DNA from: Lonicera japonica
Taxonomy: Eukaryota > Streptophyta > Magnoliopsida > Dipsacales > Caprifoliaceae
Length of the DNA stretch: 64,000 nt
Direction: 5' to 3'
NCBI GenBank assembly: GCA_021464415.1
Contig: CM038469.1
Location: 13,246,501 to 13,310,500 of the forward strand
Position 1 is the first letter of the stretch. Each line of letters starts with the position of its first letter. Below the pieces are notes generated by a model. It was not told where the DNA came from, made no database searches, and saw only the letters and a program-made list of their open reading frames with translations. This document shows positions 1 through 12,538 of the stretch, piece by piece. The position numbers and the translations under genes were made by a program.

Positions 1-159
1 CTAACCATGATGACTAATGCATCATTATAGGTACATCGACCCCTTCCAAGTCTTCTTTAAAGAATAATAATCGGTATAATGGGTTGTTATCTTGGTCATT
101 TTTGGGGTACATTAACCCAAAGTCTCGCTCGGGCCAACCTCGCCTGTAGAAAATTTTCG

Positions 160-1000
160 GACTGATCAACCACACCATGAATGGCTTAAATTACCCCTGT
201 TACTTGCTTGTTTGTTTGAATAGTTGTAACTTGTTTCTCGGCTGCTTTTCCATTGCCTTCCTTGCCATTGGTGGGCTTTACATATTTAGCCATATGGCCT
301 TGCTCAACCAATCTTTCCAGGAATTGCTTCAGCGTCTTGCAATTTTCAGTCCTGTGGCCGTGATCTTTATGGTAAGAGCAACTGGGGGTGGCATTTTTGC
401 CACTTGGGTCTCCGACCATCGGCTTAGGCCACTTAAAAAACTGTTCGACTTGGATTTCAAACATTATTTTATAAATCAGCTTATTAAAGATCGTGTTAAT
501 GCCCTTGAAGGCGTTCAAGTTATTCCCATTGTCTCCTCCCCATTCTTGTTCTTCTTTCCTTGACTGTCGTCCCTACGGTCACCGTTACCATTTTTTTCCC
601 TCTTAAAACCAGCTATGTTAGCTGCCTTGTCGTCATCCTCGACTTTTAAAAATTCATCAACCCTCTATAACAAGTAGTTGAACGTCTTCGGCGTTCTATG
701 CGTCAGATCGTTGTATATACCATTACTATCCCACGGCAACCCAAATTTGAAAGTAGTTGCTGCGAATTTGAGATCATAGTCCTCGGCATCCTGAAAAAGT
801 TCCCATTACCTTTGTGAGTACTTTCTTTTGCTGATTCCCACAGACGAAGCCAATTGTGGGTGGTACAAATCTAACCAAGCCTAAATAAAGTTGAATCGGC
901 CCAAATCAGTAGAGTTGACAACCAGATCTACCAAAGGTGGCGATAATAAATAGTAAATCAACAATATTGACAGAAGGATTTTTGTTTGTCGGGGTAGATT
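160..1000 (-). mobile_element. Ty3/gypsy retrotransposon gag remnant
   Basis: Read on the minus strand, this stretch encodes broken pieces of a plant Ty3/gypsy-type gag. The longest open part (518 to 186) has the pattern C-S-Y-H-K-D-H-G-H with a following C-K-T-L-K-Q-F-L, which is the histidine-rich motif seen next to the nucleic-acid-binding part of these gags. Further upstream on the same strand, other frames hold a W-E-L-F-Q-D-A-E type motif and a segment reading L-P-W-D-S-N-G-I-Y. Stops and frame changes separate the parts, so it is not a working gene. No LTRs are visible; the element probably continues left of the window. Confidence 0.7.
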
Positions 1001-2375
1001 CCTCCGGTGGCTATTATTCCAAATTCGACCAGTGCGTCCTCCTGAGTGTGTGTCTTTGTGTTATTCACTAAGCTCTAATGGGCAAAAGTGTGCTCTTACA
1101 ATGAAGGTAGTTAAGCTTTTAGAGAGAGAAAAATTACAGAGAGAATGCTATGTAATAGTAAATTGGCTGATCCCTTGTTATGGGTTTATCTCGTCATATT
1201 TATACAATTTGGATAGGATTTGGTGAGATAGAAAATTACTATAAAAGGTAATCTTGATCATTACTCCAATATTACAAGTGTCCATAACCCTGTTTACACT
1301 GATTGAAGTGTTTATTTCCCATTGTCTATCCTCCAACGCAGCTACCTCTTATCTACAGATTGGTAGTTGATGGTCGGACTGGCCTCCTTTTATCCGATCA
1401 GCAAGAAGCTCTCTCTCATCGGCCAGAAGACATCGCAGTCGACCAAGGGTCCTCAGCCTGCGCATTGGGTTTAGGTCGAGGCCCATGTATAAAATTATCC
1501 TCCCACATTACGTATTTCAAATTTTTTGTAAGAAGTAATATAAGATTATTATACCTTTTTTCATTTGTTAATTTTCTCAAGCAAATACTAGAAATTAGAT
1601 AATTTAAATAGCCTATTTTTTAGTAGAAAGTGAAGCCATTAGGGTCTAAATTATCTCAATCGTTTGCAAATTCATGATCAGTTTAATGCATTTTTATATA
1701 ATATTATATAATTTTAATAAAAGATGGAATCGCAAATGTGTTTCTGTTATATTAAAATCACTTTTTTGCTTAGTACATTATTGTGTTATTATGGTTGAAC
1801 GCGCTAAAGTTCCACTCATTCTTTGTAATCATTCTTTTTAAATTTTATAAAAAAATTATAATGGACTACACAAATGAAGGTAGTCCTCCATTTGAATGCT
1901 CACCTTAAAGGGATTTTTTGAAACAACTCTTAACAGATATCAAGCTTGCTTCACAACCACCTTTGAGCTTTTCTCCAACGACTTGATTTCACTTTCATTC
2001 CGTGATAGCTTTATCATCGTACCATAGTACTTGCTACCCTAGAACTCTTCTTAAAAAACTTAGTTTTTGCTCTAGATTTGCCATATATGCATTACCATCT
2101 TTTAAGAGATTAATTAACTGCCTTGTCAAACTGCGACCATTAGTTGAGACCATTATGAACAAGGATGAAAAATGAGAATTAAATGCGTCACCTATTTATT
2201 ATCAAGGCATACAACTCATCAATTAAACATGCCATTGCAAACCAAACGACTTTATCATATAACTATATCAAAAATGATTTTCGTTTTTATTACAATAAAG
2301 AGAAGAAAAAAAATCCCTCAATTTGAATTGAATCATGCCCATCCTAATAAAAGCTGTGTTTGATGCGATGGATTT
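1001..2375. other. Intergenic, no gene recognised
   Basis: AT-rich DNA with only short open frames that lack any family signature. The part from 1001 to about 1500 is less AT-rich and may be more of the gypsy remnant, but no motif supports this. Confidence 0.5.
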
Positions 2376-2700
2376 AGGGATGTCAATAAAACTCAACCCG
2401 GCGGGTTTTGATCCAACTCGACCCAAATGGGTTGATTTTTTATACAACGGAGTGAGTTCAGATTTGTAGAAAATTAACCCGTTTAATCTGACCCGATCCC
2501 AGATATAGCATTTTCTTTCTTAAATAGCTTCATAATATAGTATAATTATTACGGATCGGATAGGTCAAGGCGAGGCGAAGCGGGTATGGATTTATGCATA
2601 TATTATTCGGGACAAATTTGGATTTTAAAAAATAAAACTCGCATTGGGTCGGGTTGGGTTTGGCTAAACTCGCTCCAAACCCATCCTGTTGCCATCCCTT
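2376..2700. repeat. hAT-like MITE
   Basis: A 325-bp segment starts AGGGATGTCAA and ends TTGCCATCCCTT, which are imperfect terminal inverted repeats. The interior is rich in CAACCCG/CGGGTTGG-type words, as in many short non-autonomous hAT-type plant elements. The flanking 8 bp are only loosely similar (GATGGATT on the left, ACCGAATT on the right), so the target-site duplication is uncertain. Confidence 0.5.
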
Positions 2701-2844
2701 ACCGAATTAAAGAGTCGGATATAATTATATAATTTTATTGAGATAGGATACATCTTTTGAGCGAAATTTGTTAATTCTTCTCCGGTTAGGATAATTTTTT
2801 TTTAATGAGATACGTAATCCTTCTCCATACATTGTTAACACTTA

Positions 2845-3230
2845 GGTTGTGTTTGGTTGCTCACTATTTTTTTTTTCCCCAAAATTTTAAAAACTCAACT
2901 CAAAACCAACTCTACTTTCACACTTCCCAAAATTTATTTCACTATATTTTCTCTCTCTATTTTTTTTAAATGCCATAACTTTAAATCCAAAAATCAAAAA
3001 ATAATAAAAAATATATATTTGAAACCTACTCATCGAAATTTATAAAATAAGATCAATTGTGACTATTTTTTGAAATTTCTTATGCGTTTTTTTCATTGGT
3101 TGAAAAAAAGTCAAATAAAACCAAATTCACTTTTCAACATAAAAACTCTAACTCAAAATATTCAACCAAACACCAAATTTTTAAAAACTTATCTAAAAAG
3201 CTTATCTAGAAACATTAACCAAACACAACC
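2845..3230. repeat. PIF/Harbinger (Tourist-like) MITE
   Basis: A 386-bp segment has terminal inverted repeats GGTTGTGTTTGGTT and AACCAAACACAACC, and TTA directly repeated on both sides (2842-2844 and 3231-3233). A 3-bp TTA duplication with a GG..CC element is typical of PIF/Harbinger MITEs. It has no coding capacity. Confidence 0.7.
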
Positions 3231-5287
3231 TTAATTTTGACGAATCGCAAACATGAAATTGGACAAAATTATATGCCACTTTGCGACAAACGCAAAACAT
3301 CAAAAACGAAAAGCAAAAAAAAAAGTTGAAAGCGGTGGAAATCGAAAGAAAGTTGTTCCCGCGTATTGGACTCCCAATCTCTAAATCCCGAGCTGAGAAG
3401 GATCAATAATCGAGTGGCAGATTAGCAGAAGCGAATTTGCCTGAAACATTGAGGTTAGTACTTTCGAAAAATATTATTGCGTTCTATTTCTGGATCTATG
3501 AATTATATTCCTGAATATGCTTTAAAGTTGTTTGATATTTTAATTTAGGGTAAAGTAACTGCTATTTTTTAATAGATCGATCTTTGCGATTGTGATTGTT
3601 CATCATATTCTCAATAGTTTTATATTGCATCTTCTTTGGTTCTAGGGTTTGGTTCTTTTGACTTAGCTTTTTAACTTTAATAATCAAGAAAGTTATTTAA
3701 TACAATTGAAAGGGGAATATGTTGGAGTGCTGGACTTACTCAATTGAATTGACACCACCCAAACGAACTGTTGTGGCAATACATTTAATGTGTTGCTTAC
3801 CTTTTTTTTTTTATCTGATTGGCGATGGCACAATTGTTTGTATAAAAAGTTTATACAAAAAACTGCATAGTTTAGGACTACTTGTTATATATACATTACT
3901 CGTGAGTTGTGGTTATGGTTTCCATGTGCTCTTTAATTTCTTCCTCTTGTGATTTGTATATCTATACGTATTTATTGTCATTGGAGATGAAAAAAGTTCT
4001 CTTTTCCCAATAGTAAAAGGTTTGAGTTAGCTGGCCTCATATTTGTTTAAAGTAAAAGTAGGATTTGTAATTTACCCCATTCTGGAAAGCCCTTTTGCCC
4101 ATCTCCACTGCAATCTGCCAATGTTTTATATGATATTTTACTTTTTATATACCTTATTTGTTTTTGCGGACCAAGGGGTTATACTTGCATGCTGGCTCAC
4201 GTCTAATTGAGCCAGAGGCGTACCCCTCCCGTTTCTAGTTCCTAGCTTTGATACCATAGTAGAGTTCAGTCCCTAACATGGTTAGACAATCCAAATTCTT
4301 TGCACGCAAGCGACATAGATCTTGCTTTACGGACCATTTCTTTTTGTTCATTCTCAAATGCTGAATGGAATCTCCGAAAACTAGGGCCGACCATGATGCA
4401 GCCAATCCAAATTTTCCTGAAATTTGCTTGTTTTGGATCTGAATGAATCTCTAAAATGCTCTTTTTTTTTGCATCTATCTATGATTGCTGAGAACTTTCC
4501 ATTTAGAAAAAGTTATCCATGAATGTTTTTAAGTAAAAACAGCCAGGGTAAGACAGGTTATGGTGTAGCATTTAACCATTCAGAGCTGCCAAGTCAACAT
4601 ATATGAACTCACACAGTATACCTGCATGCTCTTTAGCATATAAAATATATAGGCCTGACTACCTTAACATAAAATGAGCATATGACATAATCCTCCTTGT
4701 AATTATGTTTAAACTTTAAATAGTAAAGGTTCTATGATGTTGATCTTGAAACCAAAGAACTGGATTAGGAATCATGATCAGAAAGATATTTGACTTAAGT
4801 TGATGAATGTTCTTGATAGTTTTGATATTTTCCTGCATTACAGTATCTTCATAATTTCTGGTCTTCTATATAATGGCGCCATTGATTCTTGGATTATAAA
4901 TACTAGAATAGCAGCACGCACGATGTACGTGCAATATTTAACTTGATAAACACATTTAAAAACATGTGAAGGTTATTTTGGTAATTTAATAGTGACCCCA
5001 AAAATCTTCAATGCGTGTAATTAATAGTATAAAAGCAGCTGGAGAGAGAGGCGGTGAGATGCAAGAATTCAATTTACTCAATAATTTATGTTTACAATGA
5101 TTACACATTAGTACTCTACTACTAATTTACATAACAGTCTCATGCCGAGACATTTTAGGCTATTAAACAAATGAAATAGAAAACGCATAAGCTTAGCCAA
5201 CCTGTCAAGCTACGAGATGAATTCTAACAAATTATACATAATAATTGCAGCAAACTATTATGTACATATCTCTACAAGTATACATGC
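3231..5287. other. Intergenic; possible leader exon near 3340-3450
   Basis: No protein family is recognisable. A GC-richer stretch at about 3340-3450 ends in GAG followed by GTTAGTA, which could be a 5' splice donor of an untranslated leader exon on the plus strand. No downstream coding exon was found, so this is only a weak suggestion. The rest is AT-rich with short spurious frames. Confidence 0.25.
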
Positions 5288-5770
5288 CTATGCATTTGGC
5301 TCGGTTTTTTTGGCTTGCAAAGAATGACCGACACCTGGGCTGTGACCTGGAACCGTGGGTCGAAAGTCATCTGTGTTTCCTGCAGGAGAACTTCCAATGG
5401 TGGAACCTTTACCCAATGCCTCTGGTTCAACATCTACGTTGTGTTCTTCAAATGAATGGCCCGCTCCAGGGCTGTTACCTGGTGTTGTAGGTCGAAAGTC
5501 ATCCACATTTCCTACTTCTAAGTTGCCAAACCCAAGAGTTTGAGTAGGTGACGGTGGGAAAGTCTTTTTCTTACTTGCAACAGAATGGTCTGCACTAGGA
5601 ATGTCCCCTAGGGTTTTCACTTGCTTTCCCAAATCACTTCCTTCCATAATGGTATTAAAATCTTGTTTCTTCATTGATTTTAGTTGCCTGCCCTCAGTAA
5701 GTAGAATTTGATGGCACGCAATCATTGCAAGAAGGAAAACATAGGTGTGGGTGGGTTGGAAATAGGCCAT
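5288..5770 (-). CDS. CEP: CEP peptide hormone precursor, two CEP domains
   Basis: A 160-residue intronless precursor. Residues 1-27 form a hydrophobic secretion signal ending near LLTEG, followed by a charged variable spacer. Two copies of the C-terminally encoded peptide (CEP) motif follow: DFRPTTPGNSPGAGH at residues 91-105 and DFRPTVPGHSPGVGH at 135-149, each in a D-D-F-R-P context, with a short tail after the second. CEPs are 15-residue secreted peptides, hydroxylated on proline and perceived by CEPR leucine-rich-repeat receptor kinases. They act in root growth and systemic nitrogen signalling. The start is the first ATG of the frame, with a TATA box about 120 bp upstream. This gene is not part of the tandem units further right and looks like an older, separate family member. 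No lesions were seen. Confidence 0.93.
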   Translation of the reverse strand: MAYFQPTHTYVFLLAMIACHQILLTEGRQLKSMKKQDFNTIMEGSDLGKQVKTLGDIPSADHSVASKKKTFPPSPTQTLGFGNLEVGNVDDFRPTTPGNSPGAGHSFEEHNVDVEPEALGKGSTIGSSPAGNTDDFRPTVPGHSPGVGHSLQAKKTEPNA

Positions 5771-5888
5771 GAATAAACAAAGAAATGATTGATTTGGTGA
5801 ATTGTTTTGTTTTTGAATGAGAAGGTTCTGAGAATAGCAGGCTTAGGGAGAGAAGGTGAATGATGAATGCATCTTTGGCCTCCTTTGG

Positions 5889-5896
5889 TATTTATA
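5889..5896 (-). promoter_or_regulatory. TATA box of the two-domain CEP gene
   Basis: The minus strand reads TATAAATA about 120 bp upstream of the start codon at 5770. The three downstream CEP genes have the same octamer in the same place. Confidence 0.6.
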
Positions 5897-6339
5897 ATCT
5901 TTGGGAGGGGTTTGAAATGCTGAAATATCTCACACTAAAGATGTTGAAATTGCTAATATAAAATTGAATGGTTAACATACCCTCTTTTGTTTGATGCATT
6001 TATTGGCATGCTTAGTAGGAGCAGACCTTGCATAGAATGAGTGGGGGTTGTTACACCCTGTGAGAGTGAGGTTTTGAAATAGAATTAATTAGTATTTTTT
6101 TTGGGTCCACTCTGACTAATAAACAAAACGTACATAAGCAGGAAAGTCTGTCTCAAATATGGCTCGTGCCAATCTCACTGTTTACTTTTATAGAAAGTTA
6201 TTCGTGGCTATGCCACTGACCACGATCATATAGATTACCTGCGCGCCTATGAAACTATCCACGTTATAAATGATCCTTGAATATGGTACTATCCATATGT
6301 TTAGAGATATTTAATTGTGTCGGGGGTAAATTGTTCATA

Positions 6340-6470
6340 CCAAGAGCAAGTGGGCTAGCCTAGTTGGGAGAGGCATCCACTCGAACCTAGGAAAGGGGAT
6401 GGGGGATTTTAGTTGTTTGTGGTTAAAGGGTGAGACTTGGACCTCCTTTTTTAAAAAAAAAAATATTTTG
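6340..6470 (+). repeat. Possible tRNA-related SINE fragment
   Basis: The plus strand reads GCTAGCCTAGTTGGGAGAGG, which fits a polymerase III A box. About 10 bases later ACTCGAACCTAGG resembles a degenerate B box, and the piece ends in a run of A at about 6457-6466. No target-site duplication is clear. Confidence 0.35.
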
Positions 6471-6915
6471 TGCCCATATGTTTTTATCAAATAGATTAAT
6501 TTTGTTCAGATTTGTATGTGTACCACATATCTTTATATTCCTATTGTAATTGGACCCAACATTGGCTTCCATATTATAGTATTATATAGATAGTGTATTA
6601 GATAAACCTGTCAAACTGAGACACGAAATGGTAACACAACACTAATTGACACAAAAGGCAATTAAGTCAAAGCTTATATAAGTTTTAGGTCACTAACAAG
6701 TTCATCCATTAGATATGACTATACCAATGGGTGATTAAAACTCGATCATACACAACAGGCACTGATATGCATAAGGGATACACTCTTTAAACTCAACACG
6801 ATACTGATATAACATGAATTGGATAAGAGACAATCCTTAAAGGGTCAAAAATGGGTGAAACAATTTATGACACGGAACCGATATGACGCGATACAAGATG
6901 ACATGCTACTAGGTG

Positions 6916-6950
6916 TTTTTTTTTTTTTTTTGGGGAGGGGGGGGGGGGGG
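6916..6950. repeat. Poly-T then poly-G low-complexity tract
   Basis: A run of about 16 T is followed by GGGGA and about 14 G. It has no TIRs or coding content and is probably a mutable simple repeat. Confidence 0.8.
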
Positions 6951-7724
6951 AGAGAATGTTGTGTATAACTATGTTGTCATTGTGCAAGTGTTCTTGCCTT
7001 TGGTTTGATGTTTCAATGTGTGTATAAACATATGCTAGGGTCCAAAGTTGTTAAAAGATTGTGGTAAAAATGCGCTCCCATCCATATAATATAGTTCAAT
7101 TATTTGAGGTCTTTCGTATCTACGTATCGTATTGTATCCTGTATTTGTGAATGTACAACATAGATGATCATTCTCCATATGTTACTACTGTATATTTTTT
7201 CCCTTCTTGTTCAAACTCTTGCTACCTTTTCTTTCTTTCCTTTTCTCGTCCTTTTATAAATAATGGTTTGTTTTAAAATGTTAGATTAGCGGGACAGTGT
7301 ATTTCAATAGGCACCCACCAATTGAATTGTGTAGCTTGACGGCTGATCCTTGACTGTATTATGGCCTTCCATTGTGCTGAAATGCTTCTTTATTTTATAT
7401 ATTGGGTGCAAGCCTCAAAGGGTAATAAATTAATAATTATCAAATCTAATTTCCATAAATCAGACGAGAGAATTTGATGTGTTATAATATAAAAGATTTG
7501 CTCAGTTGCCCTCACCACCACCATTAAAATTCAACTGAAAAAGTCAGGGATTCTCTGTACTTCCCACTGAGCCATTAGATATTACTTTATGTGAATGGCT
7601 CAGATGCAAGCTTTGGACTCTGCCACTGCCAGTCGACAAATTCAAGTGAAATACATCTGTCTTGTAGCTTGAATTTTATTTTGTTTAGTGAAACACATGA
7701 TTGGCTGCTGAAAGTTAAGGTTCC

Positions 7725-9240
7725 ACTAAAGTGATAACCTTAATAAATGAACACTTCCTTCTAGCAATATCAATAGGTAGTACTTCTGTTGCACTCCCAG
7801 TTACTGCTAGTTTAGTTCTGTTAGATTGATTTCTAAGGAGCTATTTACATAACCATATATTGATGTTATTGTTGTCTGTTTGTAATTTTTCCCATATCTT
7901 TTTGTTTGTTTTTGTTGTATACCAAAGGTTGGTGCACTAGCATATAGCAAAATATGCTTAGCTCAAAGAGAGATTGCGTCAACGTCTAGTGCACAAATTC
8001 ACTTGGATGAAATTGATTTCTAGAAACCTGAAACAACTACCACTAATCGGAAAAGGAAATGTGGTTAGTAATGGATGAAACCCTAGGCAATCAACAAATA
8101 AATATCAGTACTAATGAGTAAAGATATGACTGCCTTTTTTATCTTTGATTTGTATATGTAATAAGTTGGCCTCTGTAATCTTTGTGGATCTCCTGTTGTA
8201 TTTAATATAGGATTGACTAGTTGATCTCTAGTGTTCTGTTCTTTATTTTAACCACTCATTGCAGCCCCCGCCTATGAACAGCGGTATTTTTTCATAGACA
8301 ATCAGGTACATGGTTAGTGATTGACTTGGGTTTGCACTTAATGGGTTACTTGATCTTTGCTTCCCAAGTTATCAAAATAAAAAATTGAAAAGGGTTAGTG
8401 GGTTACTTGGACTTTTTTAATTTATTTATGTATTAAGTATTTAATCCCAATTCAGCAATTAGCTACCGTTCGAAAATCTACCCTGAGTCCCCACCTGGAT
8501 ACGAGCTAAGGTTTATTTGGTTTGCATAACCGCTGATAGTGCTAAGATCTTTCTGTTTGAAAATATTATAAATATCTCATGGTCAAGTAGCTCAGAAAGT
8601 CAATTTAAACTTACCAAAACCATCAACCCCATGAGGGACCTACCACTCTTCTTGGTTCCAAAATAAATTGCTTGTAGTTTATTTCGAGATAAGTCAAGTT
8701 AATCAAATCATTAGCTCTTCAGTGCCGCCCCTCACCCCCCCTTCCCTTTTGTCTCTCCACTTGGCATGGAATTAAGAATAGAGATTCTGCTGAAAAGGAC
8801 ATTAATTGTTTTCTTCCTCAAGTTCAGGAAGCCTCCTCCACTAAACATATAAAAAATGACAAAGGAATAATACTATATTTGAGAACAAAGAGTATTTGAT
8901 TCTGTCTTTTGCTAGGCCCGTTGTGCACGGTTATTAGTTAATATTTGTTTTACTTTGACAACTTGCGAACAGCGGGGGTGATAGTGACCCTTGGAGGCTA
9001 GCGCAGGATAGCCTTTGGAATATCCCCTGTCGGTGGATTTATTGTATCCACTGAGAGGATTTGAGGGTTAACAAATTGTTACTATGCTATTAGTATTACT
9101 TCATCTTAAGTTTATTGAAGCAAATTTTAAAATGCATGTGTGACAACACATATGCTTTGGAATTTAAAGGAGAAAAGAAAAAAAAAGTAAGAACCATAGC
9201 GTGTAGTTCACATGCATTTGGGATTATATATATATCATTT
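7725..9240. repeat. Left part of duplicated unit, shared with 36170-36830
   Basis: From about 7725 the sequence matches the DNA starting near 36170, including the segments around 7929-8030 and 36372-36480 and the CAGCGGTATTTTTTCATAG segment. The later copy lacks about 0.8 kb (roughly 8405-9190) that is present here. No gene is recognised. Confidence 0.7.
7929..8023 (+). other. Possible terminal exon, family unknown
   Basis: After a plausible splice acceptor (ACCAAAG), an open frame of about 31 residues ends L-D-E-I-D-F-stop. The same frame and stop are kept in the duplicate at about 36377-36463 despite several base changes. No family is recognised and no upstream exon was found, so it may be a relic or chance. 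Confidence 0.2.
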
Positions 9241-9298
9241 GTTTGTCTAGGTTCATTGAATACCATGAACCTTTGTTTCTTACTGCACGAGTATTACA

Positions 9299-9431
9299 GT
9301 GTATTTCAGATAGGAAAATATATTCTTACCGGTTTCATCAACTGGATAGTCATACTGGTTCATTGATGGCTTGTACATTGCCAAATGTGCAACCCATCAA
9401 TGCACCCAATATTAATATCCGGTTGATGAAG
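9299..9431 (+). pseudogene. Exon-like segment repeated in all three units
   Basis: The segment is bounded by TTTCAG on the left and GTAAGC on the right and is open in one frame (residues resembling S-L-M-A-C-T-L-P-N-V-Q-P-I-N). Copy 2 (15330-15440) keeps the same frame. Copy 3 (36895-37018) has two in-frame stops. The parent gene is not recognised; it looks like a stranded exon carried along by the duplications. Confidence 0.3.
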
Positions 9432-9704
9432 CTGGTAAGCGTAGTGTTGCTCTTTCATGTAGTCTTTGATTGCACGATTAATAGAGTACGTATGCTCTTG
9501 ATAGTATGCTTCTATCTCCAAGTGGCTCTTTAGTTTTGAGTTGTAAGGGCACTGAAATAATTTCCAAAATGAGGATTTTCATACTTAAAGTATGTATCTC
9601 AGAAGAATAATAAAGTGTAATGGAAATACTTAGATTAAGTAGTTAGAAATAACTAAGGGATGAGTACCGTATTTATAGGAGGGTGTCGTTTGAGATTTGT
9701 ATTT

Positions 9705-10715
9705 GGGAAAAAGACAAAATAAACCTTGAAGTTTGTTCATTTGATCAATTCCACCTCTGATGTTTCTATTTTCCCAATTCTTCCCCTAAAGTTTTATAAG
9801 TGTAGCAATTTCAACCCTGACTTTAACACCGTTAATAATTCCATCCAAATCTTTAACACTTAACTCCCTAAACTTTTAAAAATGACACTAACCCCCCTTA
9901 ATTTATATTTTATTGACACTTGACCCCATTTTTATTAATCTTCACCACCACCTTCTTCAATCCAACTCCACCCACATTCTCTCTCGCTCTCTCTCTCTCA
10001 AACAAAAATGCTCTAACACTTTTTTATTCAGAATCACAATGTAATAACCATTTGTCATCCTTGATAATGATCCCTTTACATATATAAACTCAAATATATA
10101 TATATGAACAACATATACATAGATAGAGAGACTACAATATCTCATTTTAGTTTTAAAATTTTCTTAAAATATATAATTAATAGTAAAAAATACATTGGGG
10201 TTGAAAAATCCATGAGAATTAACATATATTTATAGTGTGTTTGATAAAAAAGAATAGCATAATGAAAATACTATAATCAAAAACTGCAGAATGAAAATAA
10301 TACCAATTTTTAAGAGGTTGGATAAAAAATGAGTGATTTGGTGAATGTTGAGAGAGAGAACATGCAAAGGTGAGAGATGAACGTAGAGAGAATGTGCTCA
10401 GGAGCTATTTGCATCAATTTTTTTTAGAGTTTTAAGTGTACCAATTTGATTGTTTGGACACAAGCTTAGTGTAAAAACAAAATAACGGAGGTGCGCTTTT
10501 TTTGGTCCAATCCATGTATATATATACACATAACCACACTCAAACACATCTGGTGATGAAGGTTAATAAAAATTGGATCAAGTGTCAACAGTGTTAGAGC
10601 CAAGGTTGAAATTGTTACACTTATAAAACTTTGGGGGAAGAATTGGGAAAATTGGAACATTAGGGATGAAATTGATCAAATGGGTAAACTTTAGGGTTTA
10701 TTTTGTCTTTTTCCC
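9705..10715. mobile_element. Non-autonomous Mutator-like element
   Basis: A 1011-bp insertion begins GGGAAAAAGACAAAATAAAC and ends with the inverse of the same sequence. The terminal inverted repeats are about 140 bp long and visibly similar throughout. Nine flanking bases are TTTGTATTT on the left (9696-9704) and TTTGTGTTC on the right (10716-10724), a slightly decayed 9-bp duplication typical of Mutator-like elements. Copies 2 (near 15705) and 3 (near 37290) of the unit show the empty site. The interior has no transposase. Confidence 0.88.
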
Positions 10716-10998
10716 TTTGTGTTCCACTCTAATGAAATTCGATCCGATGAATGTAAGGTCTTTATGGATGGAAATATAATTAGAAAGGCACACACTTGAT
10801 AGACCTAAGAGCCATTTTTGGTACCAGTGATAAGTCTATTTTGCTGAATTGAAATATCTTGTGACGATGAACAACAGCTAAAATATGAAATTAAAGAGAA
10901 TGTTGAGGTTGTTAGACTTGAAATAGATCGTTTACTAAATCCTAAAGACCATTTTGCCAAGAGAAATTTAGCCCAATGGCACACCTCTTTCACTTTTA

Positions 10999-11271
10999 TG
11001 CTGAAAATAGTAGAAAAAAATAAGTGATTTGGGTGAAAAGTTGAAAAATAAGTTGAGGCATGTGGTGAGATGCTCACCATCCCATGCTTAGTTTTATATT
11101 CCCATCCATTATTTTTGTGGAATAATTTTCTGTCACCCCAAAAAGAAAATTTTTCCATGGAAAAAGCCAAAAAGTAAAAGTTAATCTAACCACAAGCTTG
11201 AACTTATTTTCTAACTTCTCACACAAATCAATTGTTTTTCCTACCATTTTCATGTTGCTACCAAACGGAGC
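10999..11271. repeat. MITE of the GGCTC-TTTGATA family, unit copy 1
   Basis: It is the counterpart of 16003-16295. The right end reads GCTACCAAACGGAGC; the left end has lost the GGCTC-type terminus. It was present before the unit was duplicated. Confidence 0.55.
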
Positions 11272-11384
11272 GTTAGTTGTTATAAGGAAGAGACTTACAG
11301 CTTCCTTTGAAAAAAAAATAGTAAAAGACTACAAACCTGTTGCATTGTGTGGTTTTGATCCTTGTGTGATTGATGTATACGGGT

Positions 11385-11490
11385 GGATCAACAGGGCTCG
11401 ACAACGACGCCCATGTGGGTTGAACCCAGAACCTCCCTGTTACGAGGACAGGGAGGATGCCAATGGGCTACAAGGCGTTGGCATATACAA
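11385..11490 (-). repeat. tRNA-related SINE-like block, unit copy 1
   Basis: The minus strand reads TGTAGCCCATTGGCA (fits a polymerase III A box) and about 33 bp later GGGTTCAACCCACATGG (fits a B box). Internal promoter boxes in this order and spacing suggest a tRNA-derived SINE. The same block lies at 16540-16640 and 37910-38015, so it was inserted before the unit was duplicated. Confidence 0.5.
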
Positions 11491-12538
11491 CATTGAACTT
11501 TGGAACATGCTTGGATAATCTGTGTGAAACAATCTGTTAATCCCATTATGAATCTTGAATAAACACACATTTTGCATTGCTGGATTTTTTTTTCTGCTGC
11601 ATCCTGTTTGTACAAATCTAGGTGCACCGCATCCCTCACTGAGCGATGAAAATGCTACTTTATTAATATGATTTCAGAAACACATCTTATGGCATATTTC
11701 ATATAGGTAAACTTTTCACAAACTTCTGGGAAGCAACCAGGCATACAGAATATTGGTGTCAAAGAAGGAAATAGACTAAAGTATGTTTTCAGCCATTCAG
11801 CTTATATTACGTAACTTGTGTATAGAATCTAACCAGAGCAATACTCGTAAGATTAAGAAACAAGACAAAGAACAAAGAAAGAAAACACACACAAATGCCT
11901 TCTCACGCTCTGCTGGATTTTCTGCTGTAAATTGTATTTACAACAGTGCATTTGTTTATTTTGCCGAATATACATATCAGTCTTTCTTATTAACCAAAGT
12001 GTTTTCTATGCTTGTGGACTTTGTTTTCCTAAGGGTCTTCTTTGCTTGTTCATTGATCTTTTCAGTTCTAGCAATTGCTGTAGTAATGGCCTTGTGTTTA
12101 CCACATGCAAATATAATGCAAACAAATAGAAGGAGAAATAAAAATACAAATTCCTTTTCCATATTGCATTACAAGTACATATATCCATAAGAAAAAAGCT
12201 AAAATGTTCAAGTTGATTGAAATCTATCTTACATGGTATTACATAAAATGACCACTTCATTGTGCCATCTTATTGGACCCAAACATGTGACGCTTTCTGA
12301 ACCACAAGTGCAATTTCTGTCTTACCAATTGTGCATGTTTTCTTTCTGTAGTTCTCCAACTCCACATTACTTGATACGCTATGATGAGTAGATGTAGGTA
12401 ATGCTTGTACATAAATAAACGGTAAATGGTATGTATAAATAGATGTGACTTTCTAGCACTCCAATGCGATACAGAATACCGACAACACTCAGGTCCAAGC
12501 TTTACATTGCTTTGAATACCTCTGAGCTAGGAGTAGTG

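Larger units (their letters stand above)
5897..7724. other. Intergenic, no gene recognised
   Basis: AT-rich spacer upstream of the two-domain CEP gene. It holds a SINE-like piece at 6340-6470 and a T tract followed by a G-rich tract at 6916-6950. Nothing else is recognised. Confidence 0.5.

Noticed and set aside
5245..5543. Plus-strand open frames over the CEP gene
   Set aside because: They are antisense shadows of the minus-strand CEP coding sequence.
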